DNA of 64,000 nucleotides, taken from positions 41,950 to 105,949 of the forward strand of contig NZ_FQXD01000014.1 in NCBI RefSeq assembly GCF_900129865.1, in the 5' to 3' direction. The stretch's first letter is position 1; each line of letters begins with the position of its first letter. Of the stretch, positions 1-9,399 are shown in pieces. The notes under the pieces were generated by a model. That model saw only the letters and a list, made by a program, of their open reading frames with translations, was not told the DNA's origin and made no database searches. This stretch comes from Virgibacillus chiguensis. Its GTDB lineage: Bacteria; Bacillota; Bacilli; Bacillales; Amphibacillaceae. The position numbers were made by a program, and so were the translations under genes.

Positions 1-95
1 AGGTGAGCGATTTCTGGAAGAAGGCGAGCGAAATCCCGTGTAGGTGAGCGATTTTTAGAAGAAGGCGAGCGAATTACCCGAGATGGTGAGCGATT
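1..95. repeat. Tandem repeat, about 41 bp period
   Basis: Two full units and part of a third. Each begins GGTGAGCGATTT and continues with GAAGAAGGCGAGCGAA. Units start near 2, 43 and 85, and the third decays after GTGAGCGATTTT. The array runs into the left window edge, so the copy number is unknown. No open reading frame uses it. GC-richer GAGCGA words in AT-rich flanks suggest an intergenic repeat rather than coding sequence. Confidence 0.75.
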
Positions 96-250
96 TTAAA
101 GATTAAGGTGCAGTTGAAAAACAAAGCAGCTGTAATAGATTCAATGATAAATGACGCTTGCTGAGGACTATTTTTAAATAAAAAAGAATATTGTTAATTA
201 TAAGATAAAATAAGAGGGTAGAGCATACCAATATCGTTTTTGGTTTTGCA

Positions 251-296
251 CTATAGGATAGTTTGACGTTTTTAGGTTTATAGTAGAAGCAAGTTT
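251..296 (+). repeat. Short dispersed repeat, degenerate copy
   Basis: It carries CTATAGGATAGTTT followed by GGTTTATAGTAGAAGCAA, a diverged copy of the element whose better copies lie at 52006 and 37602. It sits just upstream of the carrier gene at 351. The left and right blocks are recognisable but contain substitutions. Confidence 0.5.
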
Positions 297-350
297 TCTA
301 GGTGTAAAAAGTTGCTAAGAAATAATTTGCTTATAGGGAGGAGCGGTAAC

Positions 351-1904
351 ATGGAAGAAACAATATGGGCATTAATTCCGCCAGTGATGGCAATTATCAT
401 GGTTTTGTTGACGAAAAGAGTATTACTGTCTCTAGGTATGGGTATTATTACTGCAGGTTTGTTTTTAGCTGAGTTTCGTTTAGGAAGCACACTACAGTTC
501 ATATGGGAAGCGTTTAAAGGGGTGTTTATTGTAGACGGGGCACTAAATACGTGGAATATTTTTATATTGTTATTTGTCCTTATGCTAGGTATGCTAACAG
601 CTTTAGTTACCATGATGGGAGGAACACGTTCTTTTGCTACATGGATGATTCGTAAGGTTAAAACGAGAGCTGGAGCAAAGTTAATGACGGTTTTATTTGG
701 CGTTATTATTTTTGTTGATGATTATTTTAACAGCTTAACAGTTGGGCAGATTGCGAAGCCTGTTACAGATAAGCAACGCATATCACGTGCGAAGCTTGCT
801 TACCTTGTCGATTCTACTTCTGCTCCAATTAGTGTAGTAGCACCTATATCAAGTTGGGGAGCTTATATTATTGGTATTATAGGTACATTATTAGCGACCC
901 ATCATATAACGGAGTACGGTGCTTTCCAAGCATTTTTACAAATGATTCCAATGAACTATTATGTTTGGGCTGCATTAGGCGTCGTCATATGGATAGCAAC
1001 GAAACAAGTTGATTTTGGGCCTATGAAAGTGCATGAACAGCGGGCAATAAAAACAGGAGAGGTATTAAGTCCAGAGCGAAAAGAGCAAATAGATGTCGAT
1101 GCAAAACTTTTTGTAAGTGAGCTTAGCCAAAAGCGCGATTTAGTTCTTCCGATGATTACTTTATTTTTGGCCACATTAATTGCTATCTATGTGAATGGTT
1201 TACGTAACGTAGAAGGCGAAAAAACATGGATGAATATACTCGGGAGCGCTGATGTATCTTTTGCGTTATTCGTTGGCGGTGTTATCGGTATGGGAATGAC
1301 CATGATTCTTTTTTATCATCATATTCGCACAGGTAAACTATCCCTTAAAAACTTTATTATAGGAGCTGCTACAGGAGGTAAATCGATGATGCCTGGGTTC
1401 AGTATTCTTATTTTTGCTTGGGCTATCGCAACGTTAATTGATCAGCTTGGTACGGGCGTTTATTTAGCTAGTGTTGTCGAAGCTACACATGTAAGTTTTG
1501 ATTTACTCCCATTTGTTGTATTTTTAATGGCGGGATTTATTGCATTTTCAACAGGTACATCTTGGGGATCATTTGGTATTTTACTGCCAATTGCTGCTGA
1601 AATAGCAGTAGCAACAGATGTAACGTTATTTTTACCTATGTTAGCGGCTGTATTAGCTGGGGCTGTATTTGGTGATCATTGTTCCCCTATTTCTGATACG
1701 ACGATTTTGTCGGCAACGGGTTCTAGTTGCCATCATATTGATCATGTTACAACGCAAATCCCTTATGCGCTTGTAGCTGCAGGCATAGCTGGCATTGGGT
1801 ATATTACCTTTGGATTTACAGGAAATGTCTGGTTAGGTTTAGGCCTAGTTATACTAATCATTTTAAGCTTATTTATCACTGTACGCAGAAATAAAGTGAT
1901 ATAA
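351..1904 (+). CDS. NhaC-superfamily carrier, candidate lysine transporter
   Basis: This is a 517-residue polytopic membrane protein of the Na+/H+ antiporter NhaC superfamily. Its signature is the GDHCSPISDTTILSA block near residues 440-454, followed by SSCHHIDHV; a GTSWGSFGILLP helix lies near residue 402. The ATG at 351 is chosen over an upstream TTG at 312 because GGGAGGAG sits 7 nt before it. The family exchanges Na+ for H+, but members also carry organic substrates: MleN handles malate/lactate, and NhaC-like LysW was proposed as a lysine transporter from lysine-riboswitch comparisons. Its place at the head of a lysine-degradation cluster makes lysine uptake a reasonable inference. A simple Na+/H+ antiporter is the alternative. 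Confidence 0.85.
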   Translation: MEETIWALIPPVMAIIMVLLTKRVLLSLGMGIITAGLFLAEFRLGSTLQFIWEAFKGVFIVDGALNTWNIFILLFVLMLGMLTALVTMMGGTRSFATWMIRKVKTRAGAKLMTVLFGVIIFVDDYFNSLTVGQIAKPVTDKQRISRAKLAYLVDSTSAPISVVAPISSWGAYIIGIIGTLLATHHITEYGAFQAFLQMIPMNYYVWAALGVVIWIATKQVDFGPMKVHEQRAIKTGEVLSPERKEQIDVDAKLFVSELSQKRDLVLPMITLFLATLIAIYVNGLRNVEGEKTWMNILGSADVSFALFVGGVIGMGMTMILFYHHIRTGKLSLKNFIIGAATGGKSMMPGFSILIFAWAIATLIDQLGTGVYLASVVEATHVSFDLLPFVVFLMAGFIAFSTGTSWGSFGILLPIAAEIAVATDVTLFLPMLAAVLAGAVFGDHCSPISDTTILSATGSSCHHIDHVTTQIPYALVAAGIAGIGYITFGFTGNVWLGLGLVILIILSLFITVRRNKVI

Positions 1905-2155
1905 AAGTTGTGGGACGTAACAGAAATTTAATATTAAAAAATAAATTCAGTATATTGCTAATTGATAGAACATAATTTATACTAATGATAAATAAATGAA
2001 ATGCCATTTCAATTAATGAAATAGAAGGATTGCCGCTGTTATCTTACCATAGAGCTTGTATACTATTTGCAAACTGTTTCAGCCAACACGTTTCATATGG
2101 TACGCCCGTTAAAGATGTTATGTAACTAAATGTCACTGTGTAAGGGAGAGAAGCA

Positions 2156-3325
2156 ATGGTTTTTATTTCGGAAAAAGTACAAAATCTTCCTCCATATTTA
2201 TTTTCGCAATTTCAGCAGCGAAAAAAACAATTGGAGAATAATGGTGTAGATGTCATTGATTTAGGGATTGGCTCTCCTGATTTGCCAACACCAGCATTTA
2301 TTTGTGAGGAATTACAGGAGCAAGTAAAGTGTCCGGAAAATCATCGTTACTCTCCATATAGTGGATGTGACGAATTTAAGCAGGCAGTAGCTTCTTATTA
2401 TGATAGACGCTACGCGGTCACACTTGACCCTAATACCGAAGTACTCGCATTAATTGGTTCTAAAGAAGGGATTGCTAACTTAATTCAAGCGGTTATTAAT
2501 CCAATGGATAAAGTGCTTGTTCCAGATCCTGGCTATCCAGCTTATCGAAAAGGCGTTCATTTAGCAGGGGGAGTAAGTGTCACGTTGCCACTTGACGCTA
2601 AAAAAGGGTACGCACCTATGTTCCAGCATATATCTAAAGATGATGCGGAAGAAGCAAAAATGATGTTTTTAAATTACCCTAACAATCCAACAGCAGCGCA
2701 TGCAGAATGGCGAACTTTCTTGGATGCGGTTTCTTTTTGTCGAAAATATAACATTCTACTTGCACATGATGCGGCTTATGATCTTGTAACCTTTGGAAAG
2801 TATCGAGCGCCAAGTGCTTTGCAAGTACCTGGCGCCAAAGAAAACGTTGTTGAATTAGGTTCCCTATCCAAGAGTTTTAATATGACCGGGTGGAGAATTG
2901 GCTATGTTGTCGGAAATAAGGAAGTTATTCATGCGCTTGCTACGCTAAAAGGTAATATAGATACGTGCCAGTTTATGCCCATACAAAAAGCTGCGGCAAA
3001 AGCTTTGACGAGTGATTTAACCGCTGTAGAAAAGAATAACTCAGTATATGAACAGAGAATAGAAAAGCTTTATCTTGCCTTAACAGAATTAGGATTCCAT
3101 ACTGAAAAACCAAGAGGGACGTTATACCTTTGGGTAGAAGTACCTAAAGGCGAAAGTTCTCTGTCATTTGCGAATCGACTTTTGGAAGAAGCGGGGATCA
3201 TCGTAACGCCAGGAACGGCATTCGGAGATAATGGAGAAGGATTTATTCGAATTTCCCTTTCTGTGCATGCAGAACGTTTAGATGAAGTCATTCGCCGTTT
3301 AAAGGCGTTAAATAAAAGGAGATGA
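2156..3325 (+). CDS. PLP aminotransferase, class I, candidate 2-aminoadipate aminotransferase
   Basis: This 389-residue fold-type I aminotransferase resembles the LL-diaminopimelate/PatA/YugH group. Visible motifs are YPNNPT (174-179), the PLP lysine in SLSKSFNMTGWR (K239), and a C-terminal substrate arginine in FIRISL (near 366). The start is set by AGGGAGAG 7 nt upstream. It lies 10 bp before the ThDP enzyme gene, so the two are probably cotranscribed. Family membership is clear but substrate is not readable from sequence. In this cluster, transamination of 2-aminoadipate to 2-oxoadipate is the missing step it would fill. A different amino acid substrate remains possible. Confidence 0.85.
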   Translation: MVFISEKVQNLPPYLFSQFQQRKKQLENNGVDVIDLGIGSPDLPTPAFICEELQEQVKCPENHRYSPYSGCDEFKQAVASYYDRRYAVTLDPNTEVLALIGSKEGIANLIQAVINPMDKVLVPDPGYPAYRKGVHLAGGVSVTLPLDAKKGYAPMFQHISKDDAEEAKMMFLNYPNNPTAAHAEWRTFLDAVSFCRKYNILLAHDAAYDLVTFGKYRAPSALQVPGAKENVVELGSLSKSFNMTGWRIGYVVGNKEVIHALATLKGNIDTCQFMPIQKAAAKALTSDLTAVEKNNSVYEQRIEKLYLALTELGFHTEKPRGTLYLWVEVPKGESSLSFANRLLEEAGIIVTPGTAFGDNGEGFIRISLSVHAERLDEVIRRLKALNKRR

Positions 3326-3335
3326 CTAGAAGGAA

Positions 3336-4988
3336 ATGAAGGAGAGGAAAGAAACTGCTGCACAGGCAATTGTTCATTGTTTACAGCAAGCACAAGTAGA
3401 AAAAGTTTTTTGTGTACCTGGTGAAAGTTATTTAGCTGTTTTAGACGCGCTCTACGATACACCATCTATAGAAGTGATTTCGGCTCGGCATGAAGGTGGT
3501 GCTAGCTTTATGGCAGAAGCTTATGCAAAATCTACTTTAAAGCCTGGTATTGTTATGGCGACAAGAGCAGTAGGGGCGGCTAATTTATCAATTGGCGTGC
3601 ATACTGCCTACCAAGACTCTACACCATTGGTCGTATTTTTAGGGCAAGTTCATAGTAAATTTCGAGGGAGAGAAGGATTTCAAGAGGTGGATTTGGAGCA
3701 ATACTTTCAATCTATTGCCAAATGGAGTATCGAATTGACAGATGCGGAGCGAACGGTAGAAATAGTCCAACGTGCATTTCACATCGCTACTTCAGGAAGA
3801 CCTGGACCTGTTATCGTCTCTTTACCAGAAGATGTATTACCTCAAGAAGCGAATATGCTTTATCCGCCTATGCCACAAAGATCGTCACCAGCTCCTTCTG
3901 TATGGGAAGTGAAACAAGTAGAGGAATTATTAACAAATGCAAAACGACCTGTCATCATCGCTGGCGGCGGTGTAAAGAGTGCGAAGGCAGAACAAGATTT
4001 ACAAATTTTTGCAGAAATGTTGCATTTACCAGTAGTAACTGCGTTTCGTAGGCATGATGTATTTCCAAATGATCATGTACTTTATGCAGGTCATCTTGGA
4101 TTAGGTACACCGACGTCCATATTAAAAACAGTAAAGCAGGCAGATGTCGTTTTAGCATTAGGTACGAGACTATCAGAAGTGACCACCCAAGATTATTCGC
4201 TTCTATCTCCAGAACAACAACTCATCCATATTGACATTGATTACAACAGTATTGGCAAAAGCTATGCCCCAAATGTGGCGATTGTAGCGGATATAAAAGA
4301 AGCGCTCATGCAATTAATTACGCTAAAATCAACTTCTACAAATTGGGAAAATTGGGCTCTTTCCTGCAATGCTGCTTATATGCAAGCGAGTCGCAAAGAA
4401 GAAAGTTCATCTACAAATATAAATAGAAATATTATTGATCATATAAAAACGACATTACCTTATGACGCTATCATTACGAATGATGCTGGTAATTTTGCAA
4501 GTTGGATCCACCAATTTTATATGTTTAATCAGTCGCATACGTATGTTGGTCCGACCTCAGGTGCCATGGGATATGGTCTGCCAGCAGCTATAGGTGCAAA
4601 ACTTGCTTACCCTGAGCGAACAGTTATTGCTTTTGCTGGAGACGGCGGTTTTATGATGACTTGTCAAGAATTAGAGACAGCAGTCCGTTATGATATTCCA
4701 GTCATATGTCTCGTTTTTAATAATAAGATGTATGGGACCATTCGTATGCACCAAGAAATGCATTATCCGACAAGAGTGGTCGCTACAGATTTAGGAGATG
4801 TTCGTTTTAAAGAATTAGCGAACAGTATGGGAGCGGTTGGCTATCGGGTTACAACGATGCAAGAATTTAAGGTTGCGTTTGCAGAAAGTTGTCAAATAAA
4901 AAAACCAACAGTAATTGAAATTATGAGTGACTCTGAGCAAATATCTGTGACAGCAACAATTACAGACATACGTAAAGCGAGAAAATGA
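3336..4988 (+). CDS. ThDP-dependent acetolactate-synthase-like enzyme, candidate 2-oxoadipate decarboxylase
   Basis: This 550-residue protein has the three-domain layout of the AHAS/pyruvate-oxidase/2-oxoacid-decarboxylase superfamily. The cofactor-activating glutamate is E30 in VPGES, and the metal-diphosphate motif runs from GDGG to FNN (about 435-462). It is too complete for a fragment, and no small regulatory AHAS subunit lies beside it, which argues against a biosynthetic acetolactate synthase. It follows the aminotransferase by 10 bp and precedes an aldehyde dehydrogenase by 27 bp. Inference from context: non-oxidative decarboxylation of 2-oxoadipate to glutarate semialdehyde. A carboligase or another 2-oxoacid decarboxylase is the alternative. 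Confidence 0.8.
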   Translation: MKERKETAAQAIVHCLQQAQVEKVFCVPGESYLAVLDALYDTPSIEVISARHEGGASFMAEAYAKSTLKPGIVMATRAVGAANLSIGVHTAYQDSTPLVVFLGQVHSKFRGREGFQEVDLEQYFQSIAKWSIELTDAERTVEIVQRAFHIATSGRPGPVIVSLPEDVLPQEANMLYPPMPQRSSPAPSVWEVKQVEELLTNAKRPVIIAGGGVKSAKAEQDLQIFAEMLHLPVVTAFRRHDVFPNDHVLYAGHLGLGTPTSILKTVKQADVVLALGTRLSEVTTQDYSLLSPEQQLIHIDIDYNSIGKSYAPNVAIVADIKEALMQLITLKSTSTNWENWALSCNAAYMQASRKEESSSTNINRNIIDHIKTTLPYDAIITNDAGNFASWIHQFYMFNQSHTYVGPTSGAMGYGLPAAIGAKLAYPERTVIAFAGDGGFMMTCQELETAVRYDIPVICLVFNNKMYGTIRMHQEMHYPTRVVATDLGDVRFKELANSMGAVGYRVTTMQEFKVAFAESCQIKKPTVIEIMSDSEQISVTATITDIRKARK

Positions 4989-5015
4989 TAAATACAAAAT
5001 AGGAGGAGTTTTCAT

Positions 5016-6512
5016 ATGACAACCATTTTACAAACAGATAAGCTGAAAAATTTTATTGCAGGGGAGTGGCAGGAAGCAAATCCGACAGTAGCTGTTCATA
5101 ATCCGGCAACGGGCCAGGAAATTGTGCATGTGCCCTTGTCAGGTAAAACAGAAGTCGACCAAGCAGTGGAAGCAGCAAAGCAAGCGCAAAAAGATTGGTC
5201 ACTGGTTCCAGCTCCTCAACGGGCAGAAGTTCTTTATCAAGTAGGAATTTTAATGAAAGAGCGAAAAGAAATGCTTTCCCAATTATTAACGATGGAGAAC
5301 GGAAAGGTGTTAGAAGAAGCGCGAGGGGAAGTGCAAGAGGGAATTGATATGGCCTTTTATATGGCAGGAGAAGGACGCCGGTTATTTGGGCAAACGACGC
5401 CTGCAGAATTAAAGGATAAGTTTGCGATGAGTCAGCGTTGCCCTGTTGGTGTAGTGGGAATTATCACCCCATGGAATTTTCCAATAGCAATCGCTACGTG
5501 GAAATCATTTCCGGCGATCGTTGCTGGTAATGCGGTCGTTTGGAAACCTGCGACAGAAACGCCAATTATGGCTTATGAATTAGCGAAAATTTTTGCAGAA
5601 GCAGGGTTGCCAAAAGGAGTACTAAATGTTGTCTTTGGTAGTGGGGCTTCAGTAGGTGATGCGATGGTGCATCATGAAGCTATTCGTGTTATTTCTTTTA
5701 CGGGTTCCAATGATACTGGTAGAGACATTGCTGCTTCCTGTGGACGACAACTGAAGAAGGTGTCGTTAGAAATGGGTGGGAAGAATGCGGTAATCGTAAT
5801 GGATGATGCTGACTTAGATTTGGCGGCAGAAGGGATCATTTGGAGTGCGTTTGGAACGAGTGGGCAGCGTTGTACAGCGTGTAGCAGAGTAATTGTACAT
5901 GAAAAGGTAAAGCAACAGCTAGAAGAACGATTGCTTATGAAAGTGGAAGAGTTAACCATCGGAAATGGTCTGGATAAAACGGTGCAGGTAGGTCCAATTA
6001 TTAACCGACAAGGATTGGAGAAAATTAAAAAATATGTTCAACTAGGTAAAGAAGAAGGTGCAACATTACTTGCTGGTGGTGAAGAATGGAGCTCAAAGGA
6101 CGGCGATTTGGGAGGTTATTTCTTTGCGCCAACGATTTTTACGGATGCGACTGCTTCAATGCGAATTGCTCAAGAAGAAATATTTGGTCCTGTCGTTTCA
6201 TTAATTTCTGTAACGGATTTTGATGAAGCAATTGAAGTAAATAATCAAGTAGCATATGGCTTGTCTAGCTCTATTTTCACCAAAGACGTGAACCGTGTAT
6301 TTCGCGCCCAAAGAGATTTAGATACTGGCATTGTTTATGTTAATGCTGGAACAACAGGCGCAGAAATCCACCTTCCATTTGGGGGGACAAAAGGAACTGG
6401 AAATGGCCATCGTGATTCAGGTGTGCAGGCGCTGGATGTATTTACGGAATGGAAAGCGATCTATGTAGATTTTAGTGGGAAATTGCAGCGTGCGCAAATT
6501 GATACCGAATAA
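5016..6512 (+). CDS. Aldehyde dehydrogenase, antiquitin-like, candidate 2-aminoadipate semialdehyde dehydrogenase
   Basis: This 498-residue NAD(P)-dependent aldehyde dehydrogenase has its general-base glutamate in LEMGGKNA (about E252) and catalytic cysteine in GQRCTACSR (about C285). A C-terminal block GAEI...FGG.K.TG.G...SG (from about residue 448) resembles the aminoadipate-binding region of ALDH7A1/antiquitin. AGGAGG lies 8 nt before the ATG. Downstream is L-lysine 6-dehydrogenase, which makes allysine, so oxidation of allysine to 2-aminoadipate is the likely reaction. The class assignment is firm; the substrate rests on that resemblance and on context. Confidence 0.85.
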   Translation: MTTILQTDKLKNFIAGEWQEANPTVAVHNPATGQEIVHVPLSGKTEVDQAVEAAKQAQKDWSLVPAPQRAEVLYQVGILMKERKEMLSQLLTMENGKVLEEARGEVQEGIDMAFYMAGEGRRLFGQTTPAELKDKFAMSQRCPVGVVGIITPWNFPIAIATWKSFPAIVAGNAVVWKPATETPIMAYELAKIFAEAGLPKGVLNVVFGSGASVGDAMVHHEAIRVISFTGSNDTGRDIAASCGRQLKKVSLEMGGKNAVIVMDDADLDLAAEGIIWSAFGTSGQRCTACSRVIVHEKVKQQLEERLLMKVEELTIGNGLDKTVQVGPIINRQGLEKIKKYVQLGKEEGATLLAGGEEWSSKDGDLGGYFFAPTIFTDATASMRIAQEEIFGPVVSLISVTDFDEAIEVNNQVAYGLSSSIFTKDVNRVFRAQRDLDTGIVYVNAGTTGAEIHLPFGGTKGTGNGHRDSGVQALDVFTEWKAIYVDFSGKLQRAQIDTE

Positions 6513-6783
6513 AGGAAAGTATGCTTAAAAAACTTTATATTGAAAAATTGTAAAAAAGGGAATAAGTTGTTTGGTGAGTTCAAGGTAGTGACCCTAGCGA
6601 AATGAGCATTTGAACACTTTTGGCGAGTGAGAAATGTCAATTCAACTTGAGGAATCGTCCGCCTGTCGTGTGAAGCGACGTGTTCAATGTACGTAAATAT
6701 GTTCAAGTAGTAAACAAATAAACGATTAGAAATAATAGGCGGAATTATCAAGCCTAAAAAAGATTATACGAGGAGGGAATTTA
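6513..6783 (+). other. Intergenic gap inside the lysine cluster
   Basis: This 271 bp stretch between the aldehyde dehydrogenase and lysine dehydrogenase genes has no convincing ORF, terminator or promoter. It ends with the AGGAGGGA ribosome-binding site of the next gene. The gap leaves open whether the dehydrogenase is in the same transcript. Confidence 0.5.
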
Positions 6784-7974
6784 GTGAAAGTAGGTGTTTT
6801 AGGAGCTGGACTAATGGGGAAAGAAGCAGCTAGAGATTTAGTTGCGAGTGAAGGGGTGACAGCTGTAGGCTTAGCAGATATTGATTTATCAAAGGCGAGT
6901 AATATTTGCAATCAACTGTCCTCGAATAAACTGACCCCTTATCAAGTAAACGCAGCAGATGATGTTGAATTAGCGAATTACATTCGAAAATTTGATGTGG
7001 TTATAAATGCTTTGTTTTACTCGTTTAATGAAATTGTTGCTAAAACTGCTATTCGTGTGGGCGTGCATGCCGTTGACTTAGGCGGGCATATCGGACATAT
7101 GACAGATAAAGTCTTAGCACTCCACAAACAAGCTAAGGAAGCAGGTGTTACGTTAATTCCTGATCTAGGCGTGGCCCCTGGTATGATTAATATTCTTTCT
7201 GGTTTCGGAGCTAGCAAGCTAGACCAATTAAAAACGATTAAGCTGTATGTAGGTGGTATTCCAGTAAAACCGGAACCACCATTAGAATATAACCATGTAT
7301 TTTCGATGGAAGGTGTATTTGATCATTATACAGACCCATCACTTATTATTAGAAATGGTGTAAAGCAGGAGGTCCCTTCTTTATCTGAAGTGGAAACCAT
7401 TCATTTTGATAGATTCGGTCCACTGGAAGCTTTTCATACGTCAGGGGGAACTTCAACATTATCCATTTCTTTTCCACAGCTAGAAACGTTGGAATATAAA
7501 ACGATACGTTATCCGGGGCACGCAGAAAAGTTTCAATTGCTTGTTGATTTGAATTTAACTAAGGAAAATTATTCTGTTGATGTACATGGTCAAAAAATCT
7601 GCCCGCGTGACGTATTGTTAAAAGTTTTAGACCCTATCGTTGACTTAGGTGATAAAGAAGATGCTGTCCTATTGCGAGTACTTGTCGCTGGCAAAAAAGC
7701 AGATGTAGAAACGACCTATATTTATGAGATGACAACGTATAAAGATGTGGATACAAACGTTACTGCGATGGCTAGAGCAACAGCGAATACGATTTCGATT
7801 GTTGCCCAAATGATTGCGAGCCAAAAGATCGGTAGAAAAGGAGTTTATCCTCCTGAGCAAGTCGTTCCTGGAGATATTTACATGAAAGAAATGGCAAAGC
7901 GTGGTGTATCCATTTCTGAACAGCAAGTAACGAAAGAACAGCAGACTGTATATTCGCACGTCAAGGAGAAATAG
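6784..7974 (+). CDS. lysDH: L-lysine 6-dehydrogenase
   Basis: This 396-residue protein is collinear with the Geobacillus stearothermophilus lysine 6-dehydrogenase as I remember it. Shared blocks include the Rossmann [14 protein letters not shown] (7-20), [35 protein letters not shown] and [16 protein letters not shown], and it ends with [13 protein letters not shown]. The enzyme deaminates the epsilon-amino group of lysine with NAD+, giving allysine, which cyclises to piperideine-6-carboxylate. It belongs to the saccharopine-dehydrogenase-like fold. The start is GTG, with AGGAGGGA 6 nt upstream. This is the most specific assignment in the cluster and defines lysine as the likely pathway entry. 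Confidence 0.92.
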   Translation: MKVGVLGAGLMGKEAARDLVASEGVTAVGLADIDLSKASNICNQLSSNKLTPYQVNAADDVELANYIRKFDVVINALFYSFNEIVAKTAIRVGVHAVDLGGHIGHMTDKVLALHKQAKEAGVTLIPDLGVAPGMINILSGFGASKLDQLKTIKLYVGGIPVKPEPPLEYNHVFSMEGVFDHYTDPSLIIRNGVKQEVPSLSEVETIHFDRFGPLEAFHTSGGTSTLSISFPQLETLEYKTIRYPGHAEKFQLLVDLNLTKENYSVDVHGQKICPRDVLLKVLDPIVDLGDKEDAVLLRVLVAGKKADVETTYIYEMTTYKDVDTNVTAMARATANTISIVAQMIASQKIGRKGVYPPEQVVPGDIYMKEMAKRGVSISEQQVTKEQQTVYSHVKEK

Positions 7975-8014
7975 AACACGGGCTTAAGTGAATCAAGTAT
8001 CTGTCAGTATGTAA

Positions 8015-8045
8015 CAGTGGGGGATAAAAATAAAAGCCCCCACTG
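8015..8045. other. Strong hairpin without U-tract
   Basis: CAGTGGGGG (8015-8023) pairs perfectly with CCCCCACTG (8037-8045) around a 13-nt A-rich loop, about 40 nt after the lysine dehydrogenase stop. No T-run follows on either strand. It may stop transcription, stabilise a 3' end, or mark a processing site. Confidence 0.55.
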
Positions 8046-8200
8046 ATGGAAAGAGTGCTACTAGATTGTCCACCAAAAGGCAGAAAAGTAGGGGAATTCA
8101 ACATATTTAAAAAGCAATATACCATATGTACAAGAGCCATAGAATAACGATAATACCATGGGTGTTCGCACTATCTAAAAGAATAAAAGGAGCCTCATTT

Positions 8201-8950
8201 ATGAATCAAAGTGTCTTGAAAGCATTGACATTACTCGATTTATTTCAAGATGAGAATAATAAGTTATCCTTGAAAGAAATTGCCGAACAAGCTGGTATGT
8301 CAAAGTCAACAACATACCGTTTACTTGCAGCTTTAGAACAAAAGGGTTATGTCTCAAGAGGAAAGGGGCGAGAAAGTGGAACATACTGTTTAGGTTTAAA
8401 ACTAATGGAATTAGGCAATTTAGTTGCTAGCCGAATCGAAATTAGGCAGATAGCCCTGCCCTTTATGCAAGCGTTAGCCAAAGAGATTAATGAAGTGGTG
8501 CATCTCGTAATTAAGAATCATGATCAGGCTACATATATTGAAAAAGTAGAGAGCACGCGGGCTTTACGCTTGTATACGAAAGTTGGCAAGAGTGTGCCAT
8601 TGTATCTTGGTTCTGGCCCTAAATTACTATTCGCTTATTTACCTGAGGCAAAACAACAAGAAATTGTGCAACGATTGGAACTTCCATTAGAGAAAAAAGA
8701 AAATGTAATTCAAGAATTACGGGATATTAGAAAAAATGGTTTTGCCTACAGTGTCGGAGAGCAGGATGAAGATACGACAGGTATCTCTTACCCTGTTTTT
8801 AATCACCATCATGACATGGTGGCTTCATTGACAATAAGTGGATTATCAACTCGATTTTGCGGAGAGAACTTACAAAAATTAAAGAAAGATACAAAACAGG
8901 CAGCTAACCGTATATCGGAAAAACTAGGCTATCAGGTGAAGTATGGATAA
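8201..8950 (+). CDS. IclR-family transcriptional regulator
   Basis: This 249-residue protein has an N-terminal winged helix-turn-helix (LSLKEIAEQAGMSKSTTYRLL, about 24-44) followed by an IclR effector-binding domain (about 70-245). That is the full family length. The ATG at 8201 follows AAAGGAG by 7 nt, and an upstream in-frame ATG at 8126 has no ribosome-binding site. IclR proteins usually control neighbouring catabolic operons in response to a pathway metabolite. It lies between the lysine dehydrogenase and the DUF3870 gene, so it is the obvious candidate regulator of the lysine cluster. Its operator was not identified. Confidence 0.9.
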   Translation: MNQSVLKALTLLDLFQDENNKLSLKEIAEQAGMSKSTTYRLLAALEQKGYVSRGKGRESGTYCLGLKLMELGNLVASRIEIRQIALPFMQALAKEINEVVHLVIKNHDQATYIEKVESTRALRLYTKVGKSVPLYLGSGPKLLFAYLPEAKQQEIVQRLELPLEKKENVIQELRDIRKNGFAYSVGEQDEDTTGISYPVFNHHHDMVASLTISGLSTRFCGENLQKLKKDTKQAANRISEKLGYQVKYG

Positions 8951-9006
8951 CGATTATTAAGCAGTTATCCATGTAAGGTTAGAAAGTTATTAGGAGGGAA
9001 ACGATA

Positions 9007-9318
9007 TTGAATACGGTTTTTATTGCTGGACATGCACGTCTACCTTCAGGAATGGCGGCACAAAGTATGTATGAGACATTAACAATTACTGCTGAAATTG
9101 ATAGAAAGTATGCAGTAATCGTTACAGCTAGCTGTACACTTGCTACGGAACATGGAAAAGAATTTGTGCAACATTTGCTTCGTGGCCATAGTTTGCAAGA
9201 TGGAATTGACAAACCAGTAGAAATGATAAAGGTGCATTATTTAGGAAAAGCTGGGAACGCTCTTGCATCTGCTTTAAAAGATTTATACAAACAATATGAG
9301 ACTAGAAAACAAGGGTGA
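9007..9318 (+). CDS. DUF3870-like protein
   Basis: This 103-residue soluble protein begins NTVFIAGHARLPSGMAA and has the central VTASCTLATEHGKEFV and LLRGHSL blocks I associate with the DUF3870 family of unknown function. The start is TTG at 9007, with TAGGAGGG about 8 nt upstream. No transmembrane segment or catalytic motif is recognised, apart from a lone conserved-looking cysteine (C40). It follows the IclR gene by 56 bp and a weak hairpin follows it, so it is probably cotranscribed with the regulator. A role linked to lysine or its intermediates is only inferred from position. Confidence 0.7.
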   Translation: MNTVFIAGHARLPSGMAAQSMYETLTITAEIDRKYAVIVTASCTLATEHGKEFVQHLLRGHSLQDGIDKPVEMIKVHYLGKAGNALASALKDLYKQYETRKQG

Positions 9319-9358
9319 CATCACATTCTTATTTCTTGTTGGAGGTAGTATAGTCTTA

Positions 9359-9387
9359 CCCTCCCTACTTTACCAGAGTAGAGAGGG
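9359..9387. terminator. Candidate terminator after the DUF3870-like gene
   Basis: CCCTCCCTACT (9359-9369) pairs with AGTAGAGAGGG (9377-9387) with one mismatch and a 7-nt loop. Only a weak T-rich tail follows, so efficiency is uncertain. It separates convergent genes. Confidence 0.45.
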
Positions 9388-9399
9388 CTTACTTAATTA

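Noticed and set aside
100-350. Possible lysine riboswitch ahead of the carrier gene
   Set aside because: I looked for the AGAGGTGC-type core and the long multi-helix layout and found neither. The stretch is AT-rich and carries only repeat remnants.
3336-4988. Biosynthetic acetolactate synthase (ilvB)
   Set aside because: No ilvN, ilvC or leu genes are nearby, and neighbours are all catabolic. The fold is shared, but the biosynthetic label is not supported.
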